From contig OX465598.1 of NCBI GenBank assembly GCA_950022295.1, positions 8,246,001 to 8,310,000 of the forward strand: 64,000 nt of DNA, in the 5' to 3' direction. Positions 47,132-59,808 of this stretch are shown piece after piece (position 1 is the stretch's first letter; the number at the start of each line of letters is the position of its first letter). Source of the stretch: Bromus sterilis. Taxonomy: Eukaryota; Streptophyta; Magnoliopsida; Poales; Poaceae. The notes beneath the pieces are model-generated. The model saw only the letters and a program-made list of their open reading frames with translations, ran no database searches and had not been told where the DNA came from. A program made the translations under genes and the position numbers.

Positions 47132-47165
47132 CTAGCAAACATCTATGTGCGTTGCAATGGGATAA
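47132..47165 (-). mobile_element. Helitron 3' terminus
   Basis: Inverted, the sequence reads CCCATTGCAACGCACATAG, then ATGTTTGCTAG followed by T, the 3' terminus of a Helitron subfamily seen again at 54371 and 57944. The 5' end of this copy was not located. Confidence 0.65.
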
Positions 47166-47302
47166 AATAAAAAAAAGTTTATTTTAAACCTTAAACTCGT
47201 AGTGGTTCATGATTTAAATTCAGAAATCGAAATTCCTATTGTTTATACCATGAAATGGAGGATCCCGTCGAGATGGTTGGGTAGATATTAGAACAAATTG
47301 AG

Positions 47303-47530
47303 CTCGGATAATGCTAACGTAGACCGAGCTATATGTAGCCCTTTAGTTTGAACAAGTCATAAAATGTATTTTATATTATTAAAAAAGCATTGAATTTTTT
47401 TATGAATATATATACACATGTATATGACATATGTGCAAATTTTCATACCATTATACTTTCACATGTGGCGTATGATAAAAAGACAAATATTTGAGGCTAC
47501 GTGTAGCTCGGCCTCCAGAAATTCGCACTC
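47303..47530 (-). repeat. Inverted-repeat element, internally deleted copy
   Basis: Same family as 45692-46100 in reverse orientation; the shared sequence covers both ends including ATTTCTGGAGGCCGAGC, while about 170 bp of the middle is missing. It lies 1.2 kb from its partner. Confidence 0.8.
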
Positions 47531-48722
47531 TTAGCGTAGAAAAAACTATTTGTACTCACTTTTAAAATAAAAATAAAAATACTCGCACTTAAAAATACTT
47601 GCTTTCCTCTGAACATTTTCATTTTTTATTCTTCTTTTGCATCAATTTTATAAAATGTTTGAACTCAAAAATTAATATTATAAATGAAATTTGTACATTA
47701 AAAAGTGTATAAGAATCCGTGAACGCATTTATCAAATATTTCATACTTTGAAAATGCGTTAAATATTAGCGCACTTACATGTGTTTAATTATTCACACAT
47801 AAATTTTTTAAGTGTGAATTTATACAAAATTATACTATTATTAAGTGCAAACAATTTTTAAATTTTGTGAACATTTTTGACAATTCTCCAACACTATTAA
47901 ATTTATGAAAAAATTTAGTGCAGAGCAAGCACGCGAGCGACTGCGTTTACATTTCCGAACATTCTTTTTGGTAAAAATAATAAATACATAAAATCCGAAA
48001 AAATAGAGCCTAGTTGATTGTGGTGTGGGCAAAGGATCGTGATTAGGAGTTCAAATCATATGGGCAATTATTTTTTGTTGCGGAACAGGGTCAGTTTGGC
48101 CCAGTAAATGGGTAAGCTATGTCGGCAGGCGACATGAGGCAGATGGGCCGAGGCCCAGGAAGCCTACATGCGAGGCATGTTGAAAGAGCAGCACAACATT
48201 TTTGAAGGGCGGCGCGAGTGTTTACCGGAAGCTAGAGAAGGCATCTTAATTATTCAAATTGTATCATGTACGTTTTAACTTGTTGAACTCCAGGAAAAGA
48301 TGTGTGAATGATTACGAGCGGATGGATTGTTTACGACCAACAATGTACGAAAAAAGGGTCGATGCACGGTTCATATTTTTCTATCTTTGAATGGATTTTC
48401 CTTGTTAGGGATCGACCTAGAAAACCGAGATGCGTCAAGAATGATGAAGATGTCCGGTGGTGGCATATAGCTGCAGCTGCACATAATTGTACATTGAGCT
48501 AAAGATTGCAGTTCCAAAAAAAAGAGCTCAAGATTGCAAATGTGTATGGAGTTATGAAATATATACTGTAGAAAATTGAACACTGTTAGTAACATTTTAA
48601 AAAATTGAGCAGTTCCTTCTAATTGTAAATAAAAAGGAATTTTTCGTCCAAAATCAATTAAGAGAGTGTATTAATTAGAGCGACCAGACACCCAACGAAC
48701 AATCCCACCATCGAATCACCAT
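47531..48722. other. AT-rich intergenic DNA
   Basis: No gene or element is recognised. Short ORFs are consistent with chance in AT-rich DNA. Confidence 0.4.
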
Positions 48723-49017
48723 TCTATAAATACATATCTTACATTCTTAAGAAGTTGCTCCCCACTACTTTCAATTCTCTCAACATGCACACAGTTCACC
48801 TCATCATGCATGCCACATCACCCTCTACTAGCATATTTCTCTCAACATGCAAGCATGCCACCTCATCATCCAACATGCATGAGAAAGACCCACCTCAATA
48901 TGCCACTATGCATAATAAAAACCCACATGCAACATGCATGCATGCATGCATGCATGCATGAGAATTTTTATTTTATTATGATATTTATATTAAATCCATA
49001 TATTATTTTAAAAGTTA
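48723..49017 (+). mobile_element. Helitron-related sequence with (ATGC)n microsatellite
   Basis: It begins TCTATAAATACATATC and contains CTCAACATGCAAGCATGCCA, shared with the Helitron at 53841-54365, then an ATGC microsatellite at about 48935-48960. No 3' terminus is found before the next element, so it may be the outer part of a Helitron invaded by the one at 49018. Confidence 0.5.
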
Positions 49018-49421
49018 TCTATATCTCTTATAAGACAAAACCCCACTAAGATGCATTTAAGGTGTTTATCTCAACATGCAAGCTATCCACATCACCCACT
49101 ATTGTATCCAATCATTTGTCCATGTCATCCACTAACAAAACTCAACTAACATGCATTTGGGGATATCTATCTCAAAATGCAAGCTATCTACATCACCCAC
49201 TATTGTATCCAATCATTTCACCATGGCATCCACTAACAAATTCAACTAACATGCATTTGTGGTATCTATCTCAACATGCAAGTTATCCAGAACACTCATT
49301 ATTGTATTCAATAGTTTATCCATGTCATCCATTTTCATTTACATGAAGTTTATACCCTTCCAATTTACATTGTAGAGTTTTTATAAAAATTTCCGCTGCA
49401 ACGCGCGGGGTATTCTTCTAG
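49018..49421 (+). mobile_element. Helitron, 404 bp
   Basis: It begins TCTATATCTCTTATAAG after an A and ends with the hairpin CCGCTGCAACGCGCGGGG and TATTCTTCTAG, followed by T. It contains 100-bp tandem repeats with units starting ATGCATTT at 49051, 49151 and 49251 (the last partial). Confidence 0.9.
49051..49335 (+). repeat. 100-bp tandem repeat inside the Helitron (about 2.8 copies)
   Basis: Exact 100-bp spacing of ATGCATTT; each unit includes ACATCACCCACTATTGTATC or a variant. The sister Helitron at 57123 has a shorter two-copy version with a period of about 86 bp. Confidence 0.9.
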
Positions 49422-50109
49422 TTTCTATATTTATACTCCTTCTTTCTAAGAAGTGCCCATAAATTATATTTAATTAAAGCCACTCTTTCTTTCCTTTATT
49501 TGCATCATTTATCCTTTCTTTTCTTTATTACATCATTTTCCTGTTTTATTGCATGCAATTCCAGAAATGACTCTCTTTCTTTATTTGTTTATCCCAACTT
49601 AATTACATGCAATCCCACAAATGACTCTCATTCTTTATTTTTTTATTCATCCTTTCATTTCTTTATTGCATGCAGCCTACAACTAATAATCACGACCAAT
49701 TATAATCACATTTTCCTTGCTCTATTGGATGCAATCAACAAATCAAATTGTGTATATAAATAGGATGAAATTACTGCAAAAAAAAAGCAAGGTGGTACTA
49801 TTTTTTGGTTGGCAACCGGAGGGTGCCCCCTCGCGTAGGAGGTCAAGAAGCTGGTCCGATGGCCTAGAACGCATACGCGGAGGCCCATACATGGCGTGAA
49901 GCGGTTATACAAGTAAAGTCTCTTATAGTATCACATAGTATTGCGTTGTGTAGTGGCTAGTCAGGTTTCCTTTTGAGTGAGGTCTTGGGTTCAAAAGCTA
50001 GTTTTGGCTAATTATTTTTTTAGTACCCACAAGGTTGTAGCGGATGACGTCAGCGGCGTACGAAAAAAAAAGAGAAAAACACAACTCCCTTTCCATTATT
50101 ATATTTTAG
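49422..50109. other. Intergenic DNA with a possible SINE-like promoter
   Basis: TGGCTAGTCAGG (49954-49965) and GGTTCAAAAG (49988-49997) resemble Pol III A and B boxes at tRNA-like spacing, which would suggest a tRNA-derived SINE. No poly(A) tail or target duplication was confirmed. Confidence 0.3.
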
Positions 50110-53100
50110 GGTCTGTCTAAACCACATGTAATGTCACATGTACGCTGGCCCGTTTTCTTCCAGCGCTATTTTCCTCGCTCGTTCGCTTTGTCTTTTTTGT
50201 TTTGTTTGTTTGTTTCGGGAAAACAAAAGGCCCATCAAACTTCTGTGAAAAACAAATCTATCGTTCGCACAATTTTCTCTAGGGGCGTAATGGGCCGGCC
50301 CAAGTGTGCGGAATGCCACAGACTCGTTTTTTGTTTATTTCACGTTATTTTTTTTGTTCGTATTTTAAAATAATATCAATAATTATATTTAAAATGTTTT
50401 TCATGTAAACACAAATTAAGTTATGAATGAAACAATTCATTATGTTATTTAATCAATATTAATCAAGCATTTTGAAAAAATATTAAACATGTATCAATTT
50501 TTTTTATCATATATAAGAAAAATGTATAAAACATATTCAGTTATTTATGAAACAATGTTGACCAGGTATTAAAATTTAATAATTTTATATGGAATTGTTT
50601 TCTATAATATATTAACCATGTATTGTTAAACTACATATGAAGAAAATATTGACCACGTATTGTTAAACTATATTAACCATGTATTGTTAAAATTTTAATA
50701 ATGTATGAGAAATTGTTAAACTATATATGAAGAAAATATTGACCACGTTTTTATAAAGTATGTAGCAAAATTATACAATTTGTATTAAAAAATGTTGATC
50801 ATCTATTTAAAATAAATTGATCAAAAATATATTGATCTTGTATTTAAAAAAATTGAACATGCTTGAAAAATATTAAATATCTATACAAAAATATACGGAC
50901 AAAAAATAAAAAATTGAAAAAATAGTCGAACCCAGTTGCAACTCGTTGAGGGACTTGCAACTGAGAAAAAAGGTGGACCCAGTTGCGACTCATTGGTGAA
51001 CTTGCAATTGAGAAAAAAATAGTTCGACCCAGTTGCGACTCGTTGGTTGACATGCAATTGGAAAAAAAAGTCGAACCCAGTTGCAACTCATTGAGGGACT
51101 TGCAACTGAGAAAAAAGTCAAACCCAGTTGGGACTCATTGGTGAACATGCAATTGAGAAAGAAAAAAAAGTTGGACCCAGTTGCGACACGTTGGTGGACA
51201 TGCAACTGAAAAAAAAGACGGATCCAGTTGCGACTCGTTGGTGGACTTGCAACTGAGAAAAGATAGTCGAACTCAGTTGCGACTCGCTGGTGGACATGCA
51301 ACTGGAGAAAAAAAAGTCGAACCCAGTTGCGATTCGTTGAGGGACTTGCAAGTGAGAAAAAGTTAAACCTAGTTGCGACTCATTGGTGAACTTGCAATTG
51401 AGAAAAAAAGTTAGACCCAGTTGCGACTCGTTGGTGGACATGCTACTGAAAAAATGTCAGACCTAGTTGCAACTCGTTGATGGACTTGCAAGTGAGAAAA
51501 AAATAGTTGAACCCAGTTGCGACTCGTTGGTGGACATGCAACCGAAAAAAAAATGAAACCAGTTGCGACTCGTTGATGGACTTGCAACTGAGAAAAAGTC
51601 AACCCCAGTTTCGACTCATTGGTGAACTTGCAACTGAGAAAAAAAGGTTGGACCCAGTTACTACTTGTTGATGGACATGCAACTGAAAGTATAGACAGAC
51701 CCAGTTACGGCTCGTTGGGGGACATGCAACTGAGAATAAAAAGTCGAACCCAGTTGCGACTTGTGTGTGAACATGCAACCGAGAAAAAAAGTCAGACCCA
51801 GTTGTGACTAGTAGGTGAACTTGCAACTGATAAAAACAAGTCGGGCCATGTTACGACTCATTGGTGGACTTGCAATTGAGAAAAAAAGTCAGTGATTTGC
51901 AGCTAAGAAATATTCATTTGATATAAAAAAACCCTAAATATGTATTAAAAAAAAGTCAAACTCAGTTGCGACTCTATTGGTGGACATGCAACAGAGAAGA
52001 AAAAAAAGTAAACCCAATTGCGACTTGTTGGTGGACCTTCAACTGAAAAAAAGTCAGACCCAGTTGCGACTCGTTGGTGGAGTGAAACTAAGAAAAAATA
52101 GTCGAACCCAGTTGCGACTCCTTGGTGGACTTGCAACTGAGAAAAAAAGTTGAACCCAGTTGCGACTCATTGGTGGACTTGCAACTGAGAAAAAAAGTCA
52201 AACCCAGTTCTGACTCATTGGTGGACTTGCAACTGAGGAAAAAAGATAAACCCAGTTGTGACTTGTTCGTGGACTTGCAATTGAAAAAAAAACTCGGATC
52301 GAGTTGCGACTCATTGGTAAACTTGCTACTTAGAACAAAAGTTATACCCAATTGTGACTCGTTGGTGGACATGCAACTGAAAAAAAATGGATCCAGTTTC
52401 GACTCGTTGATGGACATGCAACTGAGAAAAAAAAAGTCGGACCTAATTGCTACTCGTTGATGGACATGCAACTGAGAGAAAAAAATTGGATACAGTTGCG
52501 ATATGTTGGTGGACTAGCAACTGAGAAAAAAGATTCAAATTCAATGGAAATTCATTGGTGGACTTGCAACTAAGAACGAAGTCAAACCCAGTTACGACTC
52601 GTTGGTGGGTTTGTAACTAAAAAAATTGTATCCAGTTTTGACTCATTAGTGGACGTGCAACTAAGAAAACCCCCTAAAAAATCAAATGCAAGTAGATGTT
52701 AGACTTTCAACTTGGGATTAACGAAAAAAATAATTGAAGTACCCTGGTTTTGATAAAGTCTAATTTGTACTTGGAATTGGATAAAAAAAACAACCGAGCC
52801 TAGTTGCAATTAGATGCTGGAGTTGCTACTGCAACATAAAAAAATTCCAAGGATTGAGATCAAGTCAAGTCGAGGGGGGGGGGGCTTGCAACTGGGAGAC
52901 ATCAGTGAAAACTCCGTTACAAAAAGTGTAGTTGGTCTTAAAAAATGAATTGGGGTGTAGATTGAGGGTGGACTCATAACTGAGTGGTGTTGATAAAAAA
53001 TCCTAAAATCCAGATTGCAAAAATATTCAACGTAAATTTAAAAAATATACTCTATATTAAATATGCTCAATGTATATAACAAAAAAACCAATGTTTATTT

Positions 53101-53830
53101 ATAAAACTTCATATGTTTTAGAAAAATTTCAACAAGTTATTCTAAAAAAATTAAGGTCTATAAAAAGTTCAAAAAAACAAGAAACAAAAACCGACACTGA
53201 AAAAAATAAAAACAATTAGAAGGTGCTTCAAGATATGTACTTAATGATGGACAAGCAACTGGCAAAAAAATTTAAAATAATCTTCAGTCTAAAAACTTCA
53301 AAAATTTAAAAGAAAATGGGGAAAGCAGAAAGAAAATCGATAAAAATAAGAAAAAGGAAAAGCAAACAAAAAAATGGAGAAAATATTTTACTCTGCATGT
53401 ATTAATAAATATGGAAACCAAAAAAACCCTGATTATATAGACACATACATGAACAAAAAAAATCTTTAGTCGCACTAGGCTGGTCTGTATATATTAACAT
53501 AGAATATTAAAAATATACATAAAATAATAAAAAGAATACAATTTTCTAGATTATTTAACTTATTAGGAACAGTGTTTAAAAAAGAAAAAAATACATCGAA
53601 CAAATGCACTGACCAATCTCCCGATGCATCACTGACAAATTCTGATCCATGCATGCAACACAAAAACAAACCATGCAGTGGACCGTCGGAGAAAAGCCCA
53701 TAACGACTCTCAGCCAGCCCTAGAAACAAAAAAAAACGGTTCGCTCAGCTGAAAACGCTACCGATCAAACTAGTGCGAAAAATAACGCTAGCTGGGTACA
53801 TGTGACATCCTTATTTCTCATGTACATGCG
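50110..53830. mobile_element. Putative terminal-inverted-repeat element carrying the minisatellite
   Basis: ATGTCACATGTAC at 50131-50143 recurs inverted at 53796-53808, each some 20-25 bp inside the proposed ends. The left end (GGGTCTGTCTAAACCACATG) resembles a common Triticeae Mutator-like terminus. Candidate 9-bp flanks agree at only 6 of 9 positions, so the boundaries are weak. There is no transposase. Confidence 0.3.
50925..52660. repeat. Minisatellite of 45-50 bp units, about 35 copies
   Basis: Degenerate units share CCCAGTTGCGACTCGTTGG, then TGGACTTGCAACTGAG and an A-rich spacer of variable length before GTCGAACC. Spacing is mostly 46-49 bp. Variable A-run length shifts the frame, so open stretches (for example 52122-52460 plus and 51118-51441 minus) are local accidents. 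Copies become degenerate after about 52500. Confidence 0.95.
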
Positions 53831-53840
53831 TTTTAGTATA

Positions 53841-54365
53841 TCCGTATATCCATAATACTATAATATATCATCCACACTATCTTATCTATCTCAACATTCA
53901 AGCATGCCACCTCATCAAAGCCCCACCACAATATGCATGAGAACAAGTTCTTCATTATTAGTTGTTCTCATGCACACATCCATTTAATGACACATGCAAC
54001 CTTCCTCAACATTCATGAAAAAAAATTCCTATTATATTACATCACTTTTAACATGCATACATGTCACATCATCAAAGACTCACCACAATATACATGAGAA
54101 GTTCTTCGTATTAGTTGATCTCATGCATACATCAATATAATGACACATGCCAACTCACTTAACATGCATGGATTTTTTTTCATTATATTACATTACTTAT
54201 ATTTAATATATGTTTTTAACTACACAATAATAAAATACAATACACAAAATGTATTTTTGTACTTTAGTTTATATACTATTAATTCAACTATTCATGTTTC
54301 ATGCAATCAATCATTCAAAATATATTGCAACTGATTCCCGCAACAATGCGCGGGGCATCATCTAG
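53841..54365 (+). mobile_element. Helitron, about 525 bp
   Basis: The 3' end has CCCGCAACAATGCGCGGGG, then CATCATCTAG and T. The 5' end is near 53841 or 53849 (A followed by TCC...). The interior CATGCCACCTCATCA matches other copies. Confidence 0.8.
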
Positions 54366-54370
54366 TTTTA

Positions 54371-56639
54371 CTATCAAACATGCCCGTGCGTTGCAACGGG
54401 AGAGAAAAATGATACTCCTTTAGCCCAATAGCTACAAAACATTGATGTAAGCAAATCATTCATGCGTATAATTTCCTCACCATCACGACCACTCCCGTGC
54501 CCGTCGAGCCCGCCGCTCTTCGCTTCTTAGGGTCGACAATCGCTACCGCCGGCGAGCTCACCTCGCCACTAAACTTGCCCCTCTGTCGCTATCCAACCAC
54601 CCCCGTGGCTTCCCCAATATCACACCCTCTTCCAACCTCTTCACTATCAAATCTTTTACATTTTAGATTGTTCTAAAAATATGGGTACCCAATTTTGAGT
54701 GTGTTGAAAAGGCAATATTTATTGTTTACCTAAATATTATTATTTTTGTACCTAAAATATAATTGGCTAGCCAAAAATTTAATCTGATATTTTAGATGCT
54801 CTTAATGCCTGATCTATGGAGTGCCATTCTTGCAAATTCCAAAGCCAACCATGGGTTATGCAGTCCTTCTTTCATCGCTCCACATATGTCACCAATTCCA
54901 TTTAATTAGGTCATCACACATATATAAAGGTTAATTAGCTAATCATGTAGGAATATGTAGCTGCGTACATTCTTAGGAAATAGAATATAGCCTTTGCATT
55001 GCAACAAATGAATTTGACATCCTACTTTTTTTAAAGCAAAGCCTTAATCTGTTGCCATGATAGTGAAAATAATAATGAAGAAATCGATATAAAGGATGAT
55101 GGACGATGGAACAGAGGAAAAGTTATTTTTTATTAAAAAAATCATCGAGCCCATGCATTCACACGTTTAGATTCTATATTTATTTCCACGTGATAATTAA
55201 GGAAACATAATATGAAAAGTATTTAATACGAAAATACCTTTGGTAATTTGATTTATTTTCCACATATTAATTAGCTTGTGCATTGTAATGAAGGAATATG
55301 GCATCCTACTTTTATAAAGAGCAAAGGCTAGATTTTGTTGTCATGATAATGATAACGACAATGAAAATAATGGTATAAATGACGATGAATGCTTGAACTT
55401 ATGAAGAATTATTTTATTTTTTGATAAAAAAATCATCAAGCCCGCACATTCACACGTTTATATTATATATTTTGTTTCCAAATACTAATTAAGAAAACAT
55501 AATATAAAAAGTTTTTAATAGGAAAATCATTTTGGTAATTATATTTATTTTCCACATATTAATTAGCCCATGCACTGTAATAATAGAATCCGACGTCTTA
55601 ATTTTTAAAATAGCAAAGGCTAGATTTGTTGTCATGAAAGTGAAAATAATCATGAAAAAAATGGTATAAATGATGATGAATGATGAAACTTAGGAAGATT
55701 TTTCTTTTATTTTTTATTAAAAAAATTATCGTGCCCGTGCATTCACATGCTTATATTATATATATATATATATTTATTTCCATATTAACTTTTTTTATTA
55801 AGCCCGTGCATTCACACATTTATATTCTATATTTTATTTCCACATGCTAATTAAGTAACTATAATACTTAATAAGAAAATATGCAATAGGCCCATCTAGG
55901 CCCATTCAAGGATTACTACTTGCGAGGACAACTAATTGAAGAGTACTCGTTTGCAGTCCGGCCCAACGAACAGTGCCACGTGTCGCGCTCACAGCGATTC
56001 CTCGGGATTTTGTTTTTTAAATTTTGGGTACGTGTTTTGGATGTTTGAAATTGGTTTTTTCGATTTTCCCGGTTTTCACACATTTTTTCTATACGTTTTG
56101 GTGAAAAAAAATTTGAAAAAAAGAGGCACGACCTTCCCTCCGCGGGAGGCACGAGTCGTGCATCGTGCCTTCAGGAAAAGCAATATCGTGCCTCCGAGAA
56201 AGGCATTATCGTGTCTTCGCGAGAGGCACTCTTGCCTCCGTGAAAAGGCACTGTCGTGCGTCCACGAGAGGCACTCGTGCCTCTAAAAACAGGAAAATGG
56301 AAAACCTCCAGAGCACGCCACTTGGCGTGCGCACGGAGCGCCGCTTGGCACGCGCGGAAAAAGGGCGGTGTTCTTTGCTACAAGTACTCTAGAGTTAGTG
56401 ATTTCGACTACTTGCGACCCATGGCGACAAAAAGAAAAAACACCAAAGCTTTATTGATCACCGGTGAAGAGGCCCAACAGAGACCAGCAAAATATTTTTT
56501 AGGCCCAACAGGCCAGCGAATCGTTTTGTTTTTCTTTTAACACTGAATTGCGGGTTTATTTGCTAAAAAGGGTTGGGTTTTTTCGCAAAAATACAAAAAC
56601 GGACAAAAAAAGCCACATTTCTTTATTATTAGGTATAGA
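54371..56639 (-). mobile_element. Helitron, 2.3 kb
   Basis: On the minus strand it starts TCTATACCTAATAATAAAG after an A (56639) and ends CCCGTTGCAACGCACGGGC, then ATGTTTGATAG and T at 54371; the usual CTAG has become ATAG. It includes 290-bp tandem repeats and a GC-rich GAGGCACGA-type block (55916-56411) also present at 60855-61313. Confidence 0.8.
54996..55860. repeat. About three tandem copies of a 284-292-bp repeat
   Basis: Units start near 54996, 55280 and 55572 with GCATTGCAACAAATGAAT-like sequence, and each includes TATTTTCCACATATTAATTAG or TCACACGTTTA. Shorter copies of the GCATTCACA part follow at 55733 and 55802. Confidence 0.8.
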
Positions 56640-56925
56640 TTTGCATTTTCTTTTCAATTATACTATGAATAGTTCGAGCATCTTTATATATCTTTCCCTC
56701 GCCGACTAACTGCGACAAACTAACTAATTAGTGAGTACAAACTAAAGATGTATTCAAAGAAGGAACATCAAGTACAAAAAGATACCTAATTGATAGATGT
56801 GTTCAACACAAGATTCTCAACACTACATTACTATAGTACCTAAAACTTAGAACACAGGAAAATGTAAGATATTGTATATAGTGAACATAGCTAACATATC
56901 TATCTATCTATGTATCTAACATATA

Positions 56926-57083
56926 CTCCCTCTGATCATAAATATATGTCTTCCAATATATTTTAATATAGACTACATACGGATATATATAGACATATTT
57001 TAGAGTGTAAATCAATTCATTTTACTTTGTATGTAGTCTGTATTGAAGTCTCTAAAAAGACTTATATTTAGGAACGGATGGAG
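56926..57083. mobile_element. Stowaway MITE (158 bp)
   Basis: Ends CTCCCTCTGATCATAAATAT and ATATTTAGGAACGGATGGAG are imperfect inverted repeats, with TA at 56924-56925 and 57084-57085 and an ACTACATAC / GTATGTAGT internal arm pair. Confidence 0.88.
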
Positions 57084-57122
57084 TATATCTAAATCATCAA
57101 ACATAGAATGCTAACATACCTA

Positions 57123-57523
57123 TCTATACTTTTTATAAAACAAAACCCCACTATAGATCATTTAAATTGTCTATTTCAACATGCAAGCTATCCACATCAT
57201 CTATTCTCTTAGCCAATCAATTATCCATGTCACCCACTTAGATCATTTAAATTATCTTTCTTCACATGCAAGATATCCACATCATCCATTTCTTAGCCAA
57301 TCAATTGTCCATCTCATCTCAACTAATATATTTATTAATCTTTATATGCAATCTCCATATCAACCATATTTTAATTATTTTATTGTCATCCTAATAATTT
57401 TAATACACACATATTTTTATTGCATCTTCACTTAGACAACTTAATGTATCATACTTTTATACTTTTTATTTATGCATAGTTTTTATAGCGATTCCCGCTG
57501 CAACGCGCGGGGTATACTTCTAG
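57123..57523 (+). mobile_element. Helitron, 401 bp
   Basis: It begins TCTATACTTTTTATAAAAC after an A and ends with the hairpin CCCGCTGCAACGCGCGGGG, TATACTTCTAG and T. It is homologous to 49018-49421 and, inverted, to 31466-31824. Confidence 0.9.
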
Positions 57524-58086
57524 TTTCAACTATATAATAGAACCAACAATAATGAACACGCACTAATACAACAAAAAATGAAGACAATACCGGAAAAAAA
57601 AGTACAAATCGACGTCGTATCGACACAGGGAGGGTTGTTTGTTAACGCCTGACGTAGACTGTGTCCTCGCCCCAATCGACGTCATGAGAAAGTGAAGGTG
57701 CGCCAAGGCGTGGGTTGGGGGCGGGGTGGCTGGTGGCGGACAACGGCGGCGGTTCACGGGCGGGCCGTGTCACTGCAACGGTTAGGTCGCTAGATGGGGG
57801 AGATTGAGGGGTGGTGCGAGACACGCACAATGTTTTTTTTTCAAAGCTACCGCCGCTATGTAGGACGTAACGGGAAGGCGTAAGCGGGTGTGGCGGGGCG
57901 TACGAGTTAGGAAAAAGATGGTTCTTTCCTTTATACGTTTATACTAGCAACTTTGCCCGTGCGTTGCAACAGAAAAAAATGCCTAAAATCAATTAAAAGA
58001 TGTTTGGTTCATCAATGATAATGCAAAAGTAAATGTAATCAAATCACACACTGCTGCAAAGGAAATGAAGAAAAAATTGTATTTGT

Positions 58087-58395
58087 TTGGTTTACGAACA
58101 GTACGATATCATCCTCATCGGCGACCTTGGGCGTCGCCAAACCTTTTCCAACGCGTCCTCCCCAGCGGCCATGCCGACCATGGCTAGGGGCCCGTCCACC
58201 CTTTGGACTGTCTGCTTGTCACCCGCAGCTTCATTGAGAACGCCGGCCACCTCACCTCCAAGATCTTCGCCATCCTCTCCCTCAGCCTCGGCAACCCGGG
58301 CCACACCATGGAACGCCAACTCCTCGGATGATGCTTGCCTCGAGCAGTTGAACGACCTGTTGGAAGCCGCGGCCGAAGCTATCCTCACCAGCTGA
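58087..58395 (+). pseudogene. Gene-like fragment inside a Helitron
   Basis: GC-rich DNA unlike its AT-rich surroundings. One frame reads SFIENAGHLTSKIFAILSLS and on to a stop near 58322; another then reads DDACLEQLNDLLEAAAEAIL and stops at 58395. This looks like one protein split by a frameshift, consistent with a captured exon. I do not recognise the family. Confidence 0.4.
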
Positions 58396-58567
58396 AGCTA
58401 GAGGCCTCTAAAAAAGCGAGCTAGCGCCAGAAAATATTTACTCTTTTAATAATCTCATCCGAATGAACCATGCTAATGCAATATAATTTTTTAAAACTTT
58501 CAAAATAATTTTATCAAGCTTATGCCTACAAACCGCGAGCTATCCCTGCACCTAGCTATATTGTAAA

Positions 58568-59231
58568 CTAGTCGATACCCCGCGCGTTGCTGCGGGAATT
58601 AGTTGTCCTATATGTCTACGAAATTTAATTATATGAATTTTAAATATTATGCATACAACTTATTATATTTGATTGTGTTTAGTTATATTTTTTTGAATAT
58701 AAGTATAGTAAGAGAAGGAAAAATATTTTTCCATGTTGCATGTTGTAGTGGGTCTTGTCTCATACATAGTTGCATGTTGAGATAATTCTTATCCCGTCCA
58801 TAATTGTGTGGTGATGTGACATGCTTGTATGTCGAGATAAATAAGTTAGTGAAGATCACGGGAATTGGTCATCCTATATTTCAAAAAAAATGTGAATTTT
58901 AAATATTTAGATTAATAAAAAATGAACCAAACTTCTAAAAACACATTCAACTTATTATATTTGTTTGTGTATATTAATAAAAAATGAACCAAACTTTTAA
59001 AACACATACAACTTATTATATATGAATTTTATTTTTTAAATATAAATATAATAAAAGAATGGAAAATATTTTTCCATGCATGATTGCATGTGGTGGTGGG
59101 TGTTGTCTCATGCATGGTTGCATGTTGAGGTGGGTCTTATCCCATCATAATTTTGTGGTGATGTGGCATGCTTGTATGTTGAGATAAATAAGATAGTGGG
59201 GATGAACTATTATAGTATTATAGATTATAGA
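58568..59231 (-). mobile_element. Helitron, about 664 bp, nested
   Basis: On the minus strand it starts TCTATAATCTATAATACTAT (59231 or 59224) and ends CCCGCAGCAACGCGCGGGG, TATCGACTAG and T at 58568. Internally, two copies of an AAACTTTTA- and ACACATACAACTTATTATAT-like segment are seen (about 58920-59030). Confidence 0.85.
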
Positions 59232-59808
59232 TTTGTTTCATAGTAATAAAACAATTTTACATAATATATATTTTAAACAATGGATGATATTATTATTTTT
59301 TGGAGAAAATGGGATGTACTTTGTTAGTCTACATAATGATGCCCCCTTCTGATAAATTTTTTTACTTTCTTTATCATTATTATCATTATACTCAAGCGCT
59401 AAACATGACACCAGAAACTTGGGAACAAACAATACTAAAATAAGCTAAGGTCCAACCAGCTTATACCTTGATATGCAAGGTGGTACTAAACAGCAGGCAA
59501 AGTACTCCGTACGTTCTTTTTTGAGCAAATAGTACTCCGTACGTACGCATGGAGGAGAGACGCTAAGCTTGGTGGGCTGGTTTTGATGGCCCAGTGGGAA
59601 AGACCGGATCCAGGAGGAATAAAAATCATGCTGTAGAACGCACACAGAAGCACACATAGGTAGTTGTTTTGTACCACCTCAGCTAGCTACGGAAAGCTGA
59701 TACATAGAGACGTTCATAAAATATAAAACTGTTGGCATAGAAGGAAAAAACTCTATGGTGTGACGGACGAAATTTTCGGAGAAATCGTTCGTCTTTTATT
59801 AGTAGGTA

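Larger units (their letters stand above)
57944..59808 (-). mobile_element. Helitron, about 1.9 kb, hosting another
   Basis: The 3' end at 57944 has GTTGCAACGCACGGGC, then AAAGTTGCTAG and T (minus). The 5' end near 59808 reads TACCTACTAATAAAAG, close to the family's TCTATACCTAATAATAAAG but lacking its first bases. It contains a second Helitron (58568-59231) and a gene-like fragment (58087-58395). Confidence 0.65.

Noticed and set aside
50925..52660. CRISPR-like array or repeat protein gene
   Set aside because: Units are contiguous degenerate repeats with no unique spacers, the genome is a plant, and A-run length changes break the reading frame.
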